The notes: a model not told the origin generated them from the letters alone. A stretch of 64,000 bases of DNA from Rotaria macrura (GCA_900239685.1 OENT01000273.1:1-64000); one strand, 5' to 3'. Positions 11,548 through 22,854 are shown, counted from the stretch's first letter. Made by a program: numbers and translations.

Positions 11548-12488
11548 CCCATGTAGCCTCTTTTTCTGCAACTGCGCCGCAGTTACGCGCAGAGCCAATT
11601 TTACGCCGCAACTATGCGTAACTACAACGCATTCATCGTAGTGAAGTTCTCTATAATAAACTACGCTTACTGCGACGTAGACCAACGTAACTGCGTCGTA
11701 GCGATCGCATCGTACGATCCGTTGTAAACGTAACTGACCAATTATAAATGATTCTTCCTTATTTATAAATGGTCACACTCGAGCACTAATACTTAGCCAC
11801 AGAAAATCAGTATAAATAGCAGTGCTCGTCACATTTTCGTTCATAAATCCTTTTACTTTAAACAGTAGAATACATATATATTTTTTTTTTAAATTTTTTT
11901 AGTTGTTCAAGTTTTGAAACTTTGTTTCTTAAATTATTTAACATTATTTTAAAGAAAATTTTTTCCATTATTTTTTAAATTTTTTAAAAACTTTTTAGAT
12001 GTTGTTTTTTTGATTTTTCTAGATATTTATTTTCTATGATTTTAGAAATTCATAATTTTTTTTAACTTGTAATTTCGTAAATTTTGAAATTTTTTAGCTT
12101 TTAATGTTTTGATTTTTCTGGATATTTATTTTCCTTAATTTTTGAAATTAAAATTNAATTTTTTGTAAAAATTTTAATTTTATAAATTTAAGTTTTTTAT
12201 TTTTTGTACGGAGCAAGTTTTTAAGCTCACAATAAAAATACAAATAAAATGATAACTTAATCTAAGTCATCTCTCGTATGTATTGCAACGCAAGTGTGAC
12301 GCATAACTGCAATTAACTGGGACGCACTTTTGCGTAACTGTGAATTTTTCGCCGTAACTACGCGTAACTGCGATTTTTTTATCGTAATTACGCATAACTA
12401 CGTCGCAATTTTCCGTAATTACGGGTCACAGTGCGATCGCAGTTACGGTGTAACTGCGCCGCAGTTTCATCGTAATGAAACACATGGG
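11548..12488. mobile_element. 0.94-kb TIR element, copy 1 (CCCATGT ends)
   Basis: The left end reads CCCATGTAGCCTC and the right end is the complement of CCCATGTGTTTC. Just inside both ends is a dense subterminal zone of GTAACTGCG/CGCAGTTAC words (11570-11740 and 12290-12475). The middle (11870-12220) is over 80% A+T. A second copy in opposite orientation is at 26147-27248. One unresolved base is at 12156. Open frames in the subterminal zones are by-products of the repeated words. Flanking bases are AA on each side (AT at the other copy), hinting at a 2-bp target duplication. Confidence 0.8.
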
Positions 12489-12945
12489 AAGCTTAATTTG
12501 CATGACAGGACCTCTGTTCTTCATTTTTACTGTCGACTATACTACTTTTTCTATTTCTTTCTTGCTGTGAGCATTCAAAAGTGTTTCATTCCTCTTTTTA
12601 CATGATGGGAATATACTTTTTAATAGGTATAAAAATAAGGAAGCCTTTTTTCTAGAGTATACCGTAACTTTCGATATATACACTTTGACTCCCTTTACTT
12701 ACAAAAGTAAAGTGTACAGTTTCGTTTTGTTAAATAAACCAAAGTGTATGATACACATTTTGTTTCTTTTTCTATTCGGAACGCTGCTTTCGAGTGAGCC
12801 ATGTGAGGTGTGGGTTTGTGTGTGGGTGTCAAAAGAACATTGTGACCCGTAGATCTGAAGTAACTCTAAAATTGGCTGCTTTCTGCCTTTATAGGGCATT
12901 TTGAGCCGTTGGACCCTTAATCCAGGTTAGAGATGATTTTTAATA
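12489..12945. other. Intergenic, no gene recognised
   Basis: Only short frames. Two GTGTGGG words near 12808-12830 resemble telomeric units but do not form an array. Confidence 0.4.
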
Positions 12946-13808
12946 CATTGCACACTCTAAAACATTTCCGTATCCTAGAAAACCGAAAGGAGTTCGGAAA
13001 CCCAATGGGAAATCTTTTTCCGTTTTAGAGAGGGTTTCCGAATAGTGAAAGCGTTTCTAAAAATACCTATTCGGTTTCCGACAGTCCTGAATTGGACACT
13101 CTGAAAGCATTCTAGAATACCTTTTCTTGCTATTGGAAACCAAAGTATTGTCTCGGAAATTGGAAAGGTATTCTCGAAAACCTGTATGCGGAAAAACGTG
13201 TTCGTTTCCTAAGCGGTTTCCAAAAAAAACCGATTTCAAAAGGGTATCATTAGAATCCAAAATGGGTTTACGAAAATTACTAAATTGAAAATGGTGTCAC
13301 AGTCAATTAAAATAGGTGTCAGAATTTTCATTGCACGTTCTAAGGTTTCCCGATGATTTAAACGTTTCGTACTCTCAAAAGAAAGATGTCATTGTGAACC
13401 GTTTGAACTCCAAAATGCTGTTAGCGAAATATTGAATCTTTTAAGGTTTTATTCGTTTATTAATAAACCATCGAGGGTTATAGCGACTTTAAAGGACCAT
13501 TGCAGATCATGCATAGTTCCGGATTTTTGAAAGGGTTCTGTCTTGCACCATTTTTTTAAAGCTGAATCATTTTTCCAAAATGTTTCTAGCTAAAACCAAG
13601 ATCCGATATTTTCTGAACGTTATTTAACTAATGTAAATCTGAAACAGGTTCCTAAGGTCCAGTAATCTGAATCCGCCATCATGTTTTTTCGATCCGAGCT
13701 CCCATTGGTCAGAAATGGGGTCCATCAAATATTCGACGGCTGCAATTTTAGACTTTTTATTTCAACTCCAATCTGAATTTTCATCAGAGTTTGAAATGGG
13801 TTATCGAG

Positions 13809-13945
13809 CAGAGCTGAGCAAGTAAAGTCAAAAATGACTAAGTCCAAGTCAATTCAAGTCAAACTTGACTTGAATTGAATTGAAATTTTTTTTAGTGACT
13901 TGATTTGACTTGTGACTTGAAAAACCTCCGACTTGCCCACCTCTG
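13809..13945. mobile_element. hAT MITE, 137 bp, 8-bp target duplication
   Basis: The right end, read as its complement, is CAGAGGTGGGCAAGTC, the classic hAT terminus form; the left is CAGAGCTGAGCAAGTAAAGTC. Both sides carry the identical 8-mer TTATCGAG (13801-13808 and 13946-13953). The interior is a run of AAGTCAA/TTGACTT words. The element splits a longer sequence that reads continuously once it is removed. Confidence 0.92.
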
Positions 13946-14530
13946 TTATCGAGGTCCAAGAATCCCAATTCGCCATCATTGGTTTCGACCCTGAGGATGC
14001 AATTCGGATTACTCAAGCCTGGCATTCAGCGTATTCCTATCGAATCCTTATTAGATGTGATGGGATTCTATCAGAATGCTGTGGGGTCTGCCCGAATCCA
14101 ATTAGATCGCATTGTCAAATTCATGAACCTATGTAGGTATCTCGATAATCAATTCAATAATAAGTGGTAACTTATAAAATATGATTATAATTTTATCTAT
14201 GTTGATATATTACAATTATTGATAAAAAGGTAATTGCAATCTGATTAAATGACTTCAATATTTTCCTTATTTAGGTATGCAGCAATAATCAATTCAAGTG
14301 GATGTTCAATGTAATCAATGATTTAATGTTGTTATCTGTTTAGGAATATGTAAATAATCAATTCAGTGGTAAGTTCAATCTTAGAATATAAATCACTGCT
14401 CTACTTTTTGTTTAGGATCGTCTAAACAACACGAAACACCGATGCCCTTTTTGGGGGACTAGAGAATGAAGCGCTGGTTCTTATTGTGCTCTCAACAAAT
14501 CGAGGTTAATATAACACCTAGAAATATAGG

Positions 14531-14604
14531 TTAAGGATAGGTTTAAGCGTTAAGGATAGGTTTAAGCGTTAAGAATAAGTTTAAGCATTAAGGATAGGTT
14601 TAAG
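14531..14604. repeat. 19-bp tandem array, 3.9 copies
   Basis: The unit TTAAGGATAGGTTTAAGCG is repeated at 14531, 14550, 14569 and 14588. The third copy has two changes and the last is cut two bases short. Confidence 0.9.
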
Positions 14605-14986
14605 TTGCCAGTACTAGAGTAATTGAGTGTGATGAACAACATTTTATTACTCTAGAGCCGTTCTCGAAAGAAAAGGGGAAAATTTCCAACTAGAACCAGT
14701 TTCTGATTGAACCTTAAATGGGTCAGAAAATGATACCCAAATATAAAACCTTGAAAGGTTCAGTATGACACCTTTTTTCTGAGTACCTGACTATATCTTT
14801 TCTCCATTCGAAAACCTTTGTTTTGGTTTCCGAATGAGTATTTGAGGTTTCGATATGATGGACACTATGAGTTTCCGAGGTCTCGGAAACCTTTCTTCGG
14901 AAACCGTTAAAGGGTTTCCTATAGTAACAAATTCGTAAACCCTCTAAGGGTTTTCGAGGATACCTATATTTTTTTAGAGTGCAATG

Positions 14987-16434
14987 GATTTAGTTCTCAA
15001 CGGGTCCGATGCAAATATAATGGAAGGATATTAACGCACCAAAATGCATTGATTTTACAATTAATTGTAATGCGCTAAAGTAAATCATGAATTATAATGC
15101 ATTATTTGGGTTGCATTATCATGTAATTGCATCCATTGCGGTTCTATAGTAAAATAATGGATTAAAATGTCCATTATTTCTAAATAAGGGCTACATGGGT
15201 AACCAAAAAGAAAATGATCAGGATATTGAAACCGGTACTATACATAGATTATATTTAAGGATTTTCTCTATAAGTGAAACGATATTTTCACGAAAATCAA
15301 GATATTCGAAAAAAAGTTGTAGGAGTTGTTACTATAATTATGTTACGTAATCTCCAATATCTCAAAAAAGTTAGCAAGTTGTTACTAAAAAAAATCAACA
15401 TTCCAAGAACTTACCATGTGGTCTGGAATTTAGCGTTAATTATCGTTTAAAGTAAATAAGGCTTTGCTTGTAATATTTCTTTTATCTGAAATTTAGTGTA
15501 TTTTAGGAAAACGTTGTATATCGGTCATGCATTGAAAAAAATACATGGTGTGATAACTGTAAGACTTTGCATAAGGTTCACACTACCTCGCCTAGGGAAG
15601 CATTGATCTGAGGTTAAGTCATTATGCACTACAAGATAATTCATATTCAGGGTAAAATATAAATAGCAGTGAAAGCACTATTTGTGGCTGGTCTCGAAAA
15701 AAAAGGGAAGCTCGTGATATGGTTTCACCCGTATTCGACACAAACAACTGGGCCCCATCGTTGATGCTTCAGTTTTTGTCGTTAGTCAAGGTGGAAAGTG
15801 AATCAGATGACTATGTTTTCATTTGATGGATGATGCGGACAACTAACTACATGTTATTGAACAGGAGGAGGATATTTTAAGAGAGAAACAGAAAGAAAAA
15901 GAGAAAACATGACATTGGAGCTATAACGAATGTGATAACTCGAATTCACAGAAAAGAGAAGAAATGCCCAGAACTTAAAACTGGTTTCAATATTTTGAAA
16001 GAATTCGAAACTGTTATCAAGCTCTGTAGAAAAATGTTAATTACTTCTTGGGGATTTTACGAAAGCTTCTTAGATGTCGAAGATTGATGAGAGCTTCATA
16101 GGATACCTAATAGTTGTTTCAATTTCTTCGAAAACAAATAATTTCATATCTTAGATATTCTGCTGCTCATGCCCAATGAACCGGCAAAATTTATCTCACA
16201 ATGGGGCTCCGAATTATATCGATTTACAATCAAATAAGCTGATGCACGACAAGCTTGATCTGTAAATAGTGTCTGCAGGCTATGGGTGCCTGAGCTTCAA
16301 TCAAAAAATAAGCTTCTGTATTCAGTTTTTTAGTTTTGGGTGGTTGTTCATTGTAAACACTGGAATAAGTAAGAAAATCGTGTTAAATAGTCCAGGCACA
16401 TTGGTTGTTAATGTTTGAAGATGCAACTAGAACG
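14987..16434. other. Intergenic, no gene recognised
   Basis: AT-rich; the first 200 bases repeat the ATGCATTATTT-type words also seen at 10960-11150. No frame resembles a known protein. It is the 3' flank of the minus-strand exon at 16435. Confidence 0.4.
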
Positions 16435-16940
16435 TTAACTTGCATTGGTGTCAATAGTTAAGCGTTCGATGGTATATTTCAGCATTTCAAGACACTTTTT
16501 CGATTTGCCAAGTAGAGTTCTAATGTTTTCGTTTTGATTATGTTGTATGAACAGACCTGGATAAGCTTCTTTTTGATAATATTGACTCAGATCAGTATAA
16601 AATTTACTCGCAAAATGTTCGATTGACCTGATGGTAGTCATACGATCGTGAACGACCTTATTGCTGCTAATGTCTGCCATCGAAACCTGAACATAGTAAT
16701 ATTGTATCAGATTCTGGTTTGACATTAAATAAGGAGGTGCGCGTTCAGAGGACACAATGTAAAAAGGATTTTCCATATCTTCTTTAGATATATCGCTCAC
16801 AGATAACTTATCCGTAATGTAAGTAACCACGTCCTCGCTATTTGGAATCAGATTCAGTGCTTGCATCTTGAGGCCAACAACATATATGACAGGTGGTTTC
16901 TTGCACAAAATTTGAAACCTCGGTGACAGGACAGCAGTAG
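16435..16940 (-). CDS. Unrecognised protein, terminal exon
   Basis: Seen: an open frame of about 168 codons ending at a stop at 16435. It is preceded by a clear acceptor (TTTCTATTTAG just above 16940), so I read it as a last exon, not a gene beginning at the in-frame Met codon upstream of the acceptor. The product is soluble and mixed alpha/beta in appearance. It has a beta-like start (PPVIYVVGLKM), an acidic segment, a YYYVQVSMAD strand and a helical C-terminus (KKCLEMLKYTIERL). No catalytic motif or membrane segment stands out, and I do not recognise the family. Its general layout resembles the exon at 3795-4376 (C-terminal exon, helical end) but I see no shared sequence. Upstream exons were not found. 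Confidence 0.45.
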
Positions 16941-17994
16941 CTAAATAGAAACACAAAGTTTACTAAACAAGCGTCAAATAATCATAGTTGTAAATATGTG
17001 GCGTGAATGCCTGTGTGAACCAAAAAAGAATTCACATGCTGACACCATAGTCAATACTGAAACTGACACTCTCACTAAATCCTATTTTCGTTACACTTGC
17101 AACAGGACCATTCATACGAATTATTTTGTTTCAAACACCTAAGCTTTCAAAAACGTTTTGTAAAATACTAAGACTAAGACATGTTTGAAATGATTGTCGA
17201 CGATGAACGGAAATTTTTTCACATGTTCGGTTTGGTTTCATACAAAACCAAAAAAGGTTTCAAAGTTTGCAAAGCAATTGAGAACTTTTTAACTTCTCCT
17301 TGATTTCCTATGATACCTTCGTGAAATTTTCGTATGAAACGTTTTTCTTATACAATGCAGTAAATGTTACATCTATCAGTGAAAAACAATTTCTTCGAAT
17401 TGATGAAAGGATGCTTACATTTAGATTAATTTTACCAAATGCGATTGACCAGAAATTATTCAGGAAAGAATCTGCTTTTATCTAACAAAAGATTTCTTAT
17501 TAGGGATAGTCTACTGCTATTATGAAAATAACATAATAAAATTAGTGAGTCGTTGTAATTAGTGTAAGGTTAAGGAAGATATACATGCGACGTGACGAAG
17601 AAACCTTACAAGATTCAAACTGCTTTTTGTTTCTCCCGTATCTTCGTTTTTGAAAAAGATAAGGAGTAAACCTTTTTCTGTTCGAGTTTTCAATAAGTAG
17701 AAAAGACAAATAACTGCAAATTGAACTTTCTTTCGAAAGAAAAGCAATTAAGAATTCAATTTCTCTTTCTTAGTTATTCTATTGACTATCAACATCGTAA
17801 AAAGGCGAAAGTATTGCGAATCCAAGCCAATATAGAAGACCAATACTTCATTTCGTTATCTTTTTGTTATTTCCATGACTTCCATAATAAAACCTAATAC
17901 AATCGGATCATTAGGATAAACTATACATTACTATGAACAGTTGGCAACAGTTTCTTTTCTTTATGATTATTTCTTCATGAACTGATTTGGACTT
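16941..17994. other. Intergenic, no gene recognised
   Basis: Includes the 3' flank of the E2 gene. Short frames at 17300-17485 and 17559-17747 have no resemblance to known proteins. Confidence 0.4.
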
Positions 17995-18651
17995 TTATGA
18001 AAATAAGAACTCACTATGTGTGGTGGTACGTGGTAAAGCATATTTTTTGACGGATTCCACAGCTTTGCGATCAAACTCAGAACATTTTTGTGAGTATTCA
18101 TTTCCGATTTCTGGGAAAAGAGAGAAAAGTAATGAAATGATGGTTGAAAGAATAGTACGAACCCGGAGTGGTCGCATATTGAACGTCTGGATTGTCAATA
18201 TAACGTAAAACAATCCTTATAATATCAACTAAAGAGGATGTAGACCTCCATCCCAAACCTTTTTCGCATAACTGATTACAAAATGTACCTAACGAAAAAC
18301 TGAAGAAATCAATTTTAGTTTTTTTTGCGATATACTCCTACCATCTTTGTGTACATTTGGATGATAAATTTGAGTAATAAACCTTACCTCAGGTGGATAA
18401 AGTGGAAAATTTGGTGGCAGCTTTATTTCAATGCGAAATGCACCTTCTCTATATATATCTGAGTCTGGAAATATTCGTCCAGTCACTACCGCCCAGTTTC
18501 GGTTATTGATATTGAGCCCTTTTGTTTCATCATCTTCATCTTTATCAAATGGTGATTTCTCAAGTATAAACTTGGGATCTGTGGTTTCGTTTAACGATTT
18601 CAGTCTAGATATTTGGATGTACAGGAACTTGGAAAAATTTCCGGCAGACAT
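17995..18651 (-). CDS. Ubiquitin-conjugating enzyme E2, UBE2L3-like
   Basis: Three exons: 18343/18342-18651, 18163-18288 and 17995-18110, with introns of 53 and 52 bp (donors GTAGGA and GTTCGT; acceptors TTCGTTAG and TTTCCCAG). The joined frame is 183 codons; an in-frame TAA precedes the ATG. E2 enzymes carry ubiquitin or a related modifier as a thioester on one cysteine and pass it to an E3-bound target. Seen: a UBC fold with GAFRIEIKLPPNFPLYPPEV (residues about 72-91), the HPNV turn near 98, then Asp-Gly-Thr-Phe-Cys at the catalytic position at the start of exon 2, a conserved Trp ten residues later, and a C-terminal helix ending in KKYALPR. The GAFRIEI and KKY features favour the UBE2L3 (UbcH7) class. 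The usual Leu after the catalytic Cys is Asn, and the N-terminus has an acidic insert (about residues 30-45), so this is a diverged member. Confidence 0.82.
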
Positions 18652-18870
18652 TTATATTTCAGCCTAAAACATTCAAATATCTGCAAGGAGTGAGGGAAAT
18701 CATTTAATAAAATGAAAAAAACACCTCGGTCATACTTTGACCGAATGAATTAGTTTTTTCCTGATGATAGACAAGAGTTTCAAATTTATAACTATAGATC
18801 AAAACCACACTGAAACAGTAAAAATCTAGCATTATCTACTTTTATATAGACTTTGAGCACTTCTTCAAAG

Positions 18871-19641
18871 GGTGTACTGGAAAAATATCGAAAGGAAAAA
18901 TGCCGAAAGGAAAAATGTCGAAACGTACATATTAAAGTGCAAAAATGTCGAAAGTGAAAAATAAAAAAATAATCATGTCTCTAGTATACGGCGATTCTAA
19001 TCACATTTAGTGCATTGTTTTTCCTTATTATTTTACTAGTGTAGAACTTTAGCCAGTATTGATAGGGATGACTAACTATTGATAAAATTAAAATAAAAGA
19101 GTTGAACAAAGAATTATTATACAACTAAACTTGTACTGTCATAGCTGAAGCTGCCGTAATTTTAACTGGTGAAATTCAAGCAAAATCTCAATCTATTTCT
19201 TTTATAAATTCAAGTAAAGAAAAACCTCTACTAGTTGGCGATGAATATACTTTTAAAATGAATAAAGCAGCAACAACAACTAATAAGTATTGGATATGCA
19301 CTAGTAATGATTGTGCACCTAAAGTTCATACTGATTCAACTAATCTACTGATGAAAACNGTTGACAATCATAGTCATCTACCAGAAAAAGAAAAACTTGA
19401 GGTTCGTGCAGTTCGTGAAAAAGTAAAATTTTTTAATTTGTAGTGTTTTGTAAAATTTTTCTCACTGTTAAAATTTCAACTTAATTTCATACAATAAAAC
19501 ATGCACTATATATTTCCCAACTCTTTAAAATATGAATTGACAATGTTTCATGTCAATATTATTTTTTCGACATTTTTCCCTTCGATATTTTTCCTCTTCC
19601 TTTTTTCGACATTTTTCCTTTCGACATTATGACGGCCAACC
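18871..19641. mobile_element. 771-bp TIR element with 8-bp duplication carrying a FLYWCH exon
   Basis: Both ends carry repeats of GAAAGGAAAAATGTCGAAA in opposite orientation (18890-18960 and 19565-19625). The element is bounded by GGTGTACTGG at the left and GGCCAACC at the right. It is flanked by the identical 8-mer CTTCAAAG at 18863-18870 and 19642-19649. Inside is a FLYWCH zinc-finger frame (19129-19443) and nothing else that looks coding. The combination of FLYWCH and an 8-bp duplication suggests a non-autonomous MULE that kept or captured only the DNA-binding exon. One unresolved base lies at 19359. Confidence 0.85.
19129..19443 (+). pseudogene. FLYWCH zinc-finger coding fragment inside TIR element
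   Basis: The frame is open from just after TAA at 19126 to TAG at 19441; the first ATG (19258) falls in the middle of the domain, so the true start is lost or lies in a missing exon. The domain is well kept: FINSSKEKPLLVGDEYTF, then the family-defining Trp-x-Cys (KYWICTSNDC) with the second Cys five residues on, and the zinc histidines in DNHSHLP. These are the C2H2 ligands of a FLYWCH finger, a DNA-binding fold of the WRKY-GCM1 group. After the finger the frame runs another 15 or so residues and stops, with no transposase core. The unresolved base at 19359 is in a Thr codon third position and does not affect the reading. Confidence 0.65.
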
Positions 19642-19855
19642 CTTCAAAGCATCAGCAAATAGTACGGAACTATAAAAACGTAAAGTGGATCAAAAACATT
19701 TTAGTACATTCCATTTTTTCATGCGTTTGATAATTCCACCTCCAAAAGACAGTAATTGACTCAAAGCACTTGGGAATTTTGGAATGCTCGAGAACTCATG
19801 AGCAGTATGACATTTTCTACAATTTCAGTTCTATTGACGTTGTTTCTCTATCAAA

Positions 19856-20069
19856 TTAGAAAGCTTTTGTCACTAAAATACTCAGCGAAAGCCGCTCCAG
19901 AAAATGAAATGCGCTGAAACGATTTTGGAATGCTTTCCTGTTATTTATGATTGACTGCTTAGAAAACCACCATATTACAATTGAAGCGTAATCATCCGGA
20001 TTCTTCTGCATTTCCTCCGTAAGATTATCGCAAACGATCCTATGATATATCCGAAAAGATACATGAGTT
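19856..20069 (-). pseudogene. Orphan coding fragment cut by TIR element
   Basis: A frame of about 72 codons whose first ATG is partly made by the end of the neighbouring element (its CCCAT terminus supplies the ATGGG). The residues before the stop (DDYASIVIWWFSKQ, KAFQNRFSAFHFLERLSL) have an amphipathic, protein-like pattern and match neither strand's repeats. I suspect a truncated exon whose upstream part was separated by the insertion at 20070. A PIKK/TRRAP-type helical segment crossed my mind, but I cannot support it. Function unknown. Confidence 0.3.
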
Positions 20070-22002
20070 CCCATGTGAAAATATTTTGCTGTGTAAGCTA
20101 TTTTTAATCAGTTTAGAGTCGCTGAAAAGTGCTTAAATCTGCATTCAATAAGTTTTTAAAGCTGCTTTCTCTGGAAAGTCGCTTAATTCAGCTTAGAAAA
20201 TAATTTTCGAAGCACTTTTCTGCGCTTTTCAGCCTACTTGCTTAAAATCGCTGTCGGTTACATGAATTTAAGCGATATAAAGTGCTTTTGATCTGAAACA
20301 TTCAATGTTGCTATAAATTTATTTAATTTAAGCACCAATCAGCGCTTTTTAAACATTATACAGTTGTAGAATCTAGAAACTAGTTATGTCTTCTAATGTG
20401 CTTGAACTTATCTTTCAGCAATACCTAAGTTTGTATACTCTGTTAAATTCCAAACAATATTACTATCTAGAGAAACACAGAATTTAATTTAGTTTTTATC
20501 CGTGAAGGTATTAATTACTTTTTATTTTGACGAAACCATAATCTTACTCTCATAATCAACTTTACTATAGACTTTTACAAGAAGCAGTGCCATTAAGGTC
20601 GTTTTCCAAGATTATGTACAAAGATTTCGAATTCTCATAACTTTTCAGAGACCATCTTTGAAAAGTCATGAGTGACACGCTAATTAAGTTATCATAAAAT
20701 ATCTCTAGATGAGGCCATACTATGAATTCGTGGAAACTGAACATTGGAAGGTTGCAGCTAAAAACGTGCTTTCCCGTGGTCTAACTGATGGTAATTTTCT
20801 ATCCCGACTCGTATAACTAATCGTTCAGGAATTCCAGGAGTTTTTCTGAGTCTTTTTCAAGTTTTAATTTGTTTTTGAAGGAAATTCAACATCCAAAACT
20901 AAAATATTTCATAAAACTCGAATCGTACTTTTAGATCAGGAACACATATTTATGAAACAAAGTGAACAATAATTAACTGTAAACTTTAGGGCTACATTCA
21001 CACCGATGTTGAAAGTCACTGATTCAATTTTTTCAGCAATGATGCCTGCTTAAAAAATTCTTCTTGTCATTAAGAAAATCCAATTATATGGTTTAGAAAA
21101 AATAATGAAAAATTAAGAGCTCGAGAATCCTTACACAAAACTGATTTTTGCATCGTCTTGATTTTTCTAAAGTACTTCTCTTTAACAAAAAAAATCCAAC
21201 TTAAATTTAAAAAAATATATCAATTCTGAAAAGAAACTACCCAGTGAAAAAATATCAAATTATAGAATATTTCAGTAGATTATAATTGATTGAAATCAAT
21301 CTCCGAAATCAACGATAATTTGATTTATAATTACAAGATAATCTTATAAATCTGGAAAAATTAATATTTAAAGCATATAATCAATATTTAATACGATTTT
21401 AACCGCAATGGTTTTGGATTTATACAACTATTGTTTGATTAAAAATCAAATAATCGTTGATTTCGAAGATTTCAATGGATTATAATTTGGATTTTGGTAC
21501 AGTAAAATTCGATTGTAATCTACTGAAATCTTCCATAATTTGATAATTTTTCACTTCGTAGAAAAGAGTGAAACAGAAACGCTATTTGCTACATGGTCTT
21601 AGTTTCACGTAATTCATATAATGCAGTTTTATCAATATCTGTCTGTACCATAATTTAGCTGAGTGGTTGATATCGCTGACTTCGAGTTTAATAGTATACA
21701 AAAACTATGATGACGTTCGAAACCGATGACCGGCGCAAAACTGTATGCAATCAAAAATTGAATCATTTGATAAAAATGTAGTAAGGTAACATAGAAACAA
21801 ATTCAGAATATAGTTTACCAATACAGCAACCTTTGGAATCTAATAAAAATTTTTTAATTGCATAATATATTTCAGCCCTTACAAGGGCTGAAGTTTGATT
21901 TTAAGCACTTTTAAGGCACTTAAAATGTGCGCTTACAAGTGCTTTTTAAACTCAAATTTAAGCCTGTTTAAGCTAGCTTTTTTGCTGAAATTTTCACGTG
22001 GG
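20070..22002. mobile_element. 1.9-kb TIR element (CCCAYGTG ends) with nested MITE
   Basis: The left end CCCATGTGAAAATATTTTGC is matched by the complement of the right end, CCCACGTGAAAATTTCAGC. Inside both ends are repeated AAGTGCTTTTAA/AAGCGC-type words. Flanking dinucleotides are TT on both sides. The terminus resembles that of the 11548-12488 family (CCCATGT), so they may be related. The interior has no coding frame of note and contains a foldback MITE at 21243-21555. Confidence 0.6.
21243..21555. mobile_element. Foldback MITE, 313 bp, nested
   Basis: The left arm AGTGAAAAAATATCAAATTA and the complement of the right arm AGTGAAAAATTATCAAATTA match with one change, and the match continues through ATTTCAGTAGATTA on both arms. 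The interior again pairs (CAACGATAATTTGAT against ATCAAATAATCGTTG). No protein. It lies within the 20070-22002 element. Confidence 0.75.
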
Positions 22003-22375
22003 TTAGCGAAGACTTTAAAAAAAGTAGATGAAATATTTAACTGATCAAATAGATTGTAAAATACGAGGAGTATAAATCATATTACAGAAAGAAAAGATTA
22101 ATCGCTTATCTTTCTCAATAACTTGAGTATCTTTTTCAGTAGATTGAATTACTTTTACGAGCTTGAACTTGAATTGTCATTTATAAAATAAATATTTGCA
22201 ATTCTTATCTATCATCAGGAGAAATATTGGCTTATTTGATTGTAATGCAACAAAAATAATTCATTTTCTTTCTGTAAGATAGCATTTTAGGGCAAACCCT
22301 TGTCAGCTCTACATATGTATCGGACGAGAGAGACAAGCAGTGCCACTGATGTTATGTGACAGAACGATAAATTAG
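22003..22375. other. Intergenic, no gene recognised
   Basis: No frame or repeat of note. It is the downstream (3') side of the minus-strand tRNA-like gene; no run of four or more T directly follows that gene on its own strand. Confidence 0.4.
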
Positions 22376-22448
22376 TGACCTTCATGGGAATCGAACCCAC
22401 ACCTCCTGCTATCCGGGCAGTTGCCCTAGACAATTAGACTAAAAGGCG
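22376..22448 (-). tRNA. tRNA-like gene (probable pseudogene or SINE head)
   Basis: The 73 bases fold as a tRNA: acceptor stem 6 of 7 pairs (first pair C-C mismatched), D-stem GTCT/GGGC, anticodon stem with a mismatched first pair, variable region of 4, and a perfect T-arm (GTGGG TTCGATT CCCAT). The internal pol III promoter is intact: A box TAGTCTAATTG and B box GGTTCGATTCC. The anticodon loop reads CCGGATA, which would give anticodon GGA (Ser). However, position 33 is C instead of the universal T, and a serine tRNA should have a long variable arm. No pol III terminator follows directly. I therefore think it is a degenerate tRNA or the head of a tRNA-derived SINE. Confidence 0.6.
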
Positions 22449-22709
22449 CATCTTAATCATCGTTTAGCGTTAGTGTAATTAACACCGGCGTTAACACATC
22501 CCTCTTTGCACAGTTCTTTTTCGCTTTTTTATGCACTGTGGCGATAGAGGAGAACGTACGAACATTTACTGGAGTTGTATGTACGGTGTACTGCTTGCCC
22601 AACTTTTCCACTAATTTTTAGCTCGATGTATGGGGATGACACTATAGAGCTATTCTATACTATGTATATATAAATATATATTAGCATACATAGATGAATA
22701 AATGTGCAG

Positions 22710-22854
22710 CAAGGGGGAAAAGGCGATACTCCATCTACTCCAAAAACAATTTTGGAGTACAGCGGAGTACGACTGGAGTAGAGTGGAGTATCAGTGGAGT
22801 AGAGTGGAGTACCGGTGGAGTATGGAGTACTGAAGTACCACCTTTCCCCCCTTG
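22710..22854. mobile_element. hAT-like MITE, 145 bp, 8-bp target duplication
   Basis: The left end CAAGGGGGAAAAGG pairs with the complement of CCTTTCCCCCCTTG at the right. Identical 8-mers ATGTGCAG flank it at 22702-22709 and 22855-22862. The interior is a degenerate tandem of GGAGTAGAGTGGAGTAYC units, which creates a spurious repetitive open frame on the minus strand. Confidence 0.9.

Larger units (their letters stand above)
12946..14986. mobile_element. 2.0-kb composite TIR element (CACTCTAAAA ends)
   Basis: The left end CATTGCACACTCTAAAA is matched by the complement of TTTTTTTAGAGTGCAATG at the right. Inside each end is a zone of GGTTTCCGA/TCGGAAACC words (12965-13260 and 14745-14960) in opposite orientation. 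The interior holds a nested hAT MITE (13809-13945), diverged repeats of an ATAATCAATTCA unit near 14140, 14285 and 14350, and a 19-bp tandem array (14531-14604). No transposase is visible, and no flanking duplication was found. The CACTCTAAAA terminus recurs at 46225-46898, so the two may belong to one family. Confidence 0.65.

Noticed and set aside
11329..11685. Minus-strand 118-codon frame
   Set aside because: Straddles the left end of the CCCATGT element; its second half is the translated GTAACTGCG array, and the same array gives frames at 12330, 26057 and 27000.
12808..12830. GTGTGGG words resembling telomere repeats
   Set aside because: Only two units, interrupted, not an array.
17987..18208. 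Plus-strand 73-codon frame
   Set aside because: Lies antisense to E2 exons 2 and 3, whose family match is strong.
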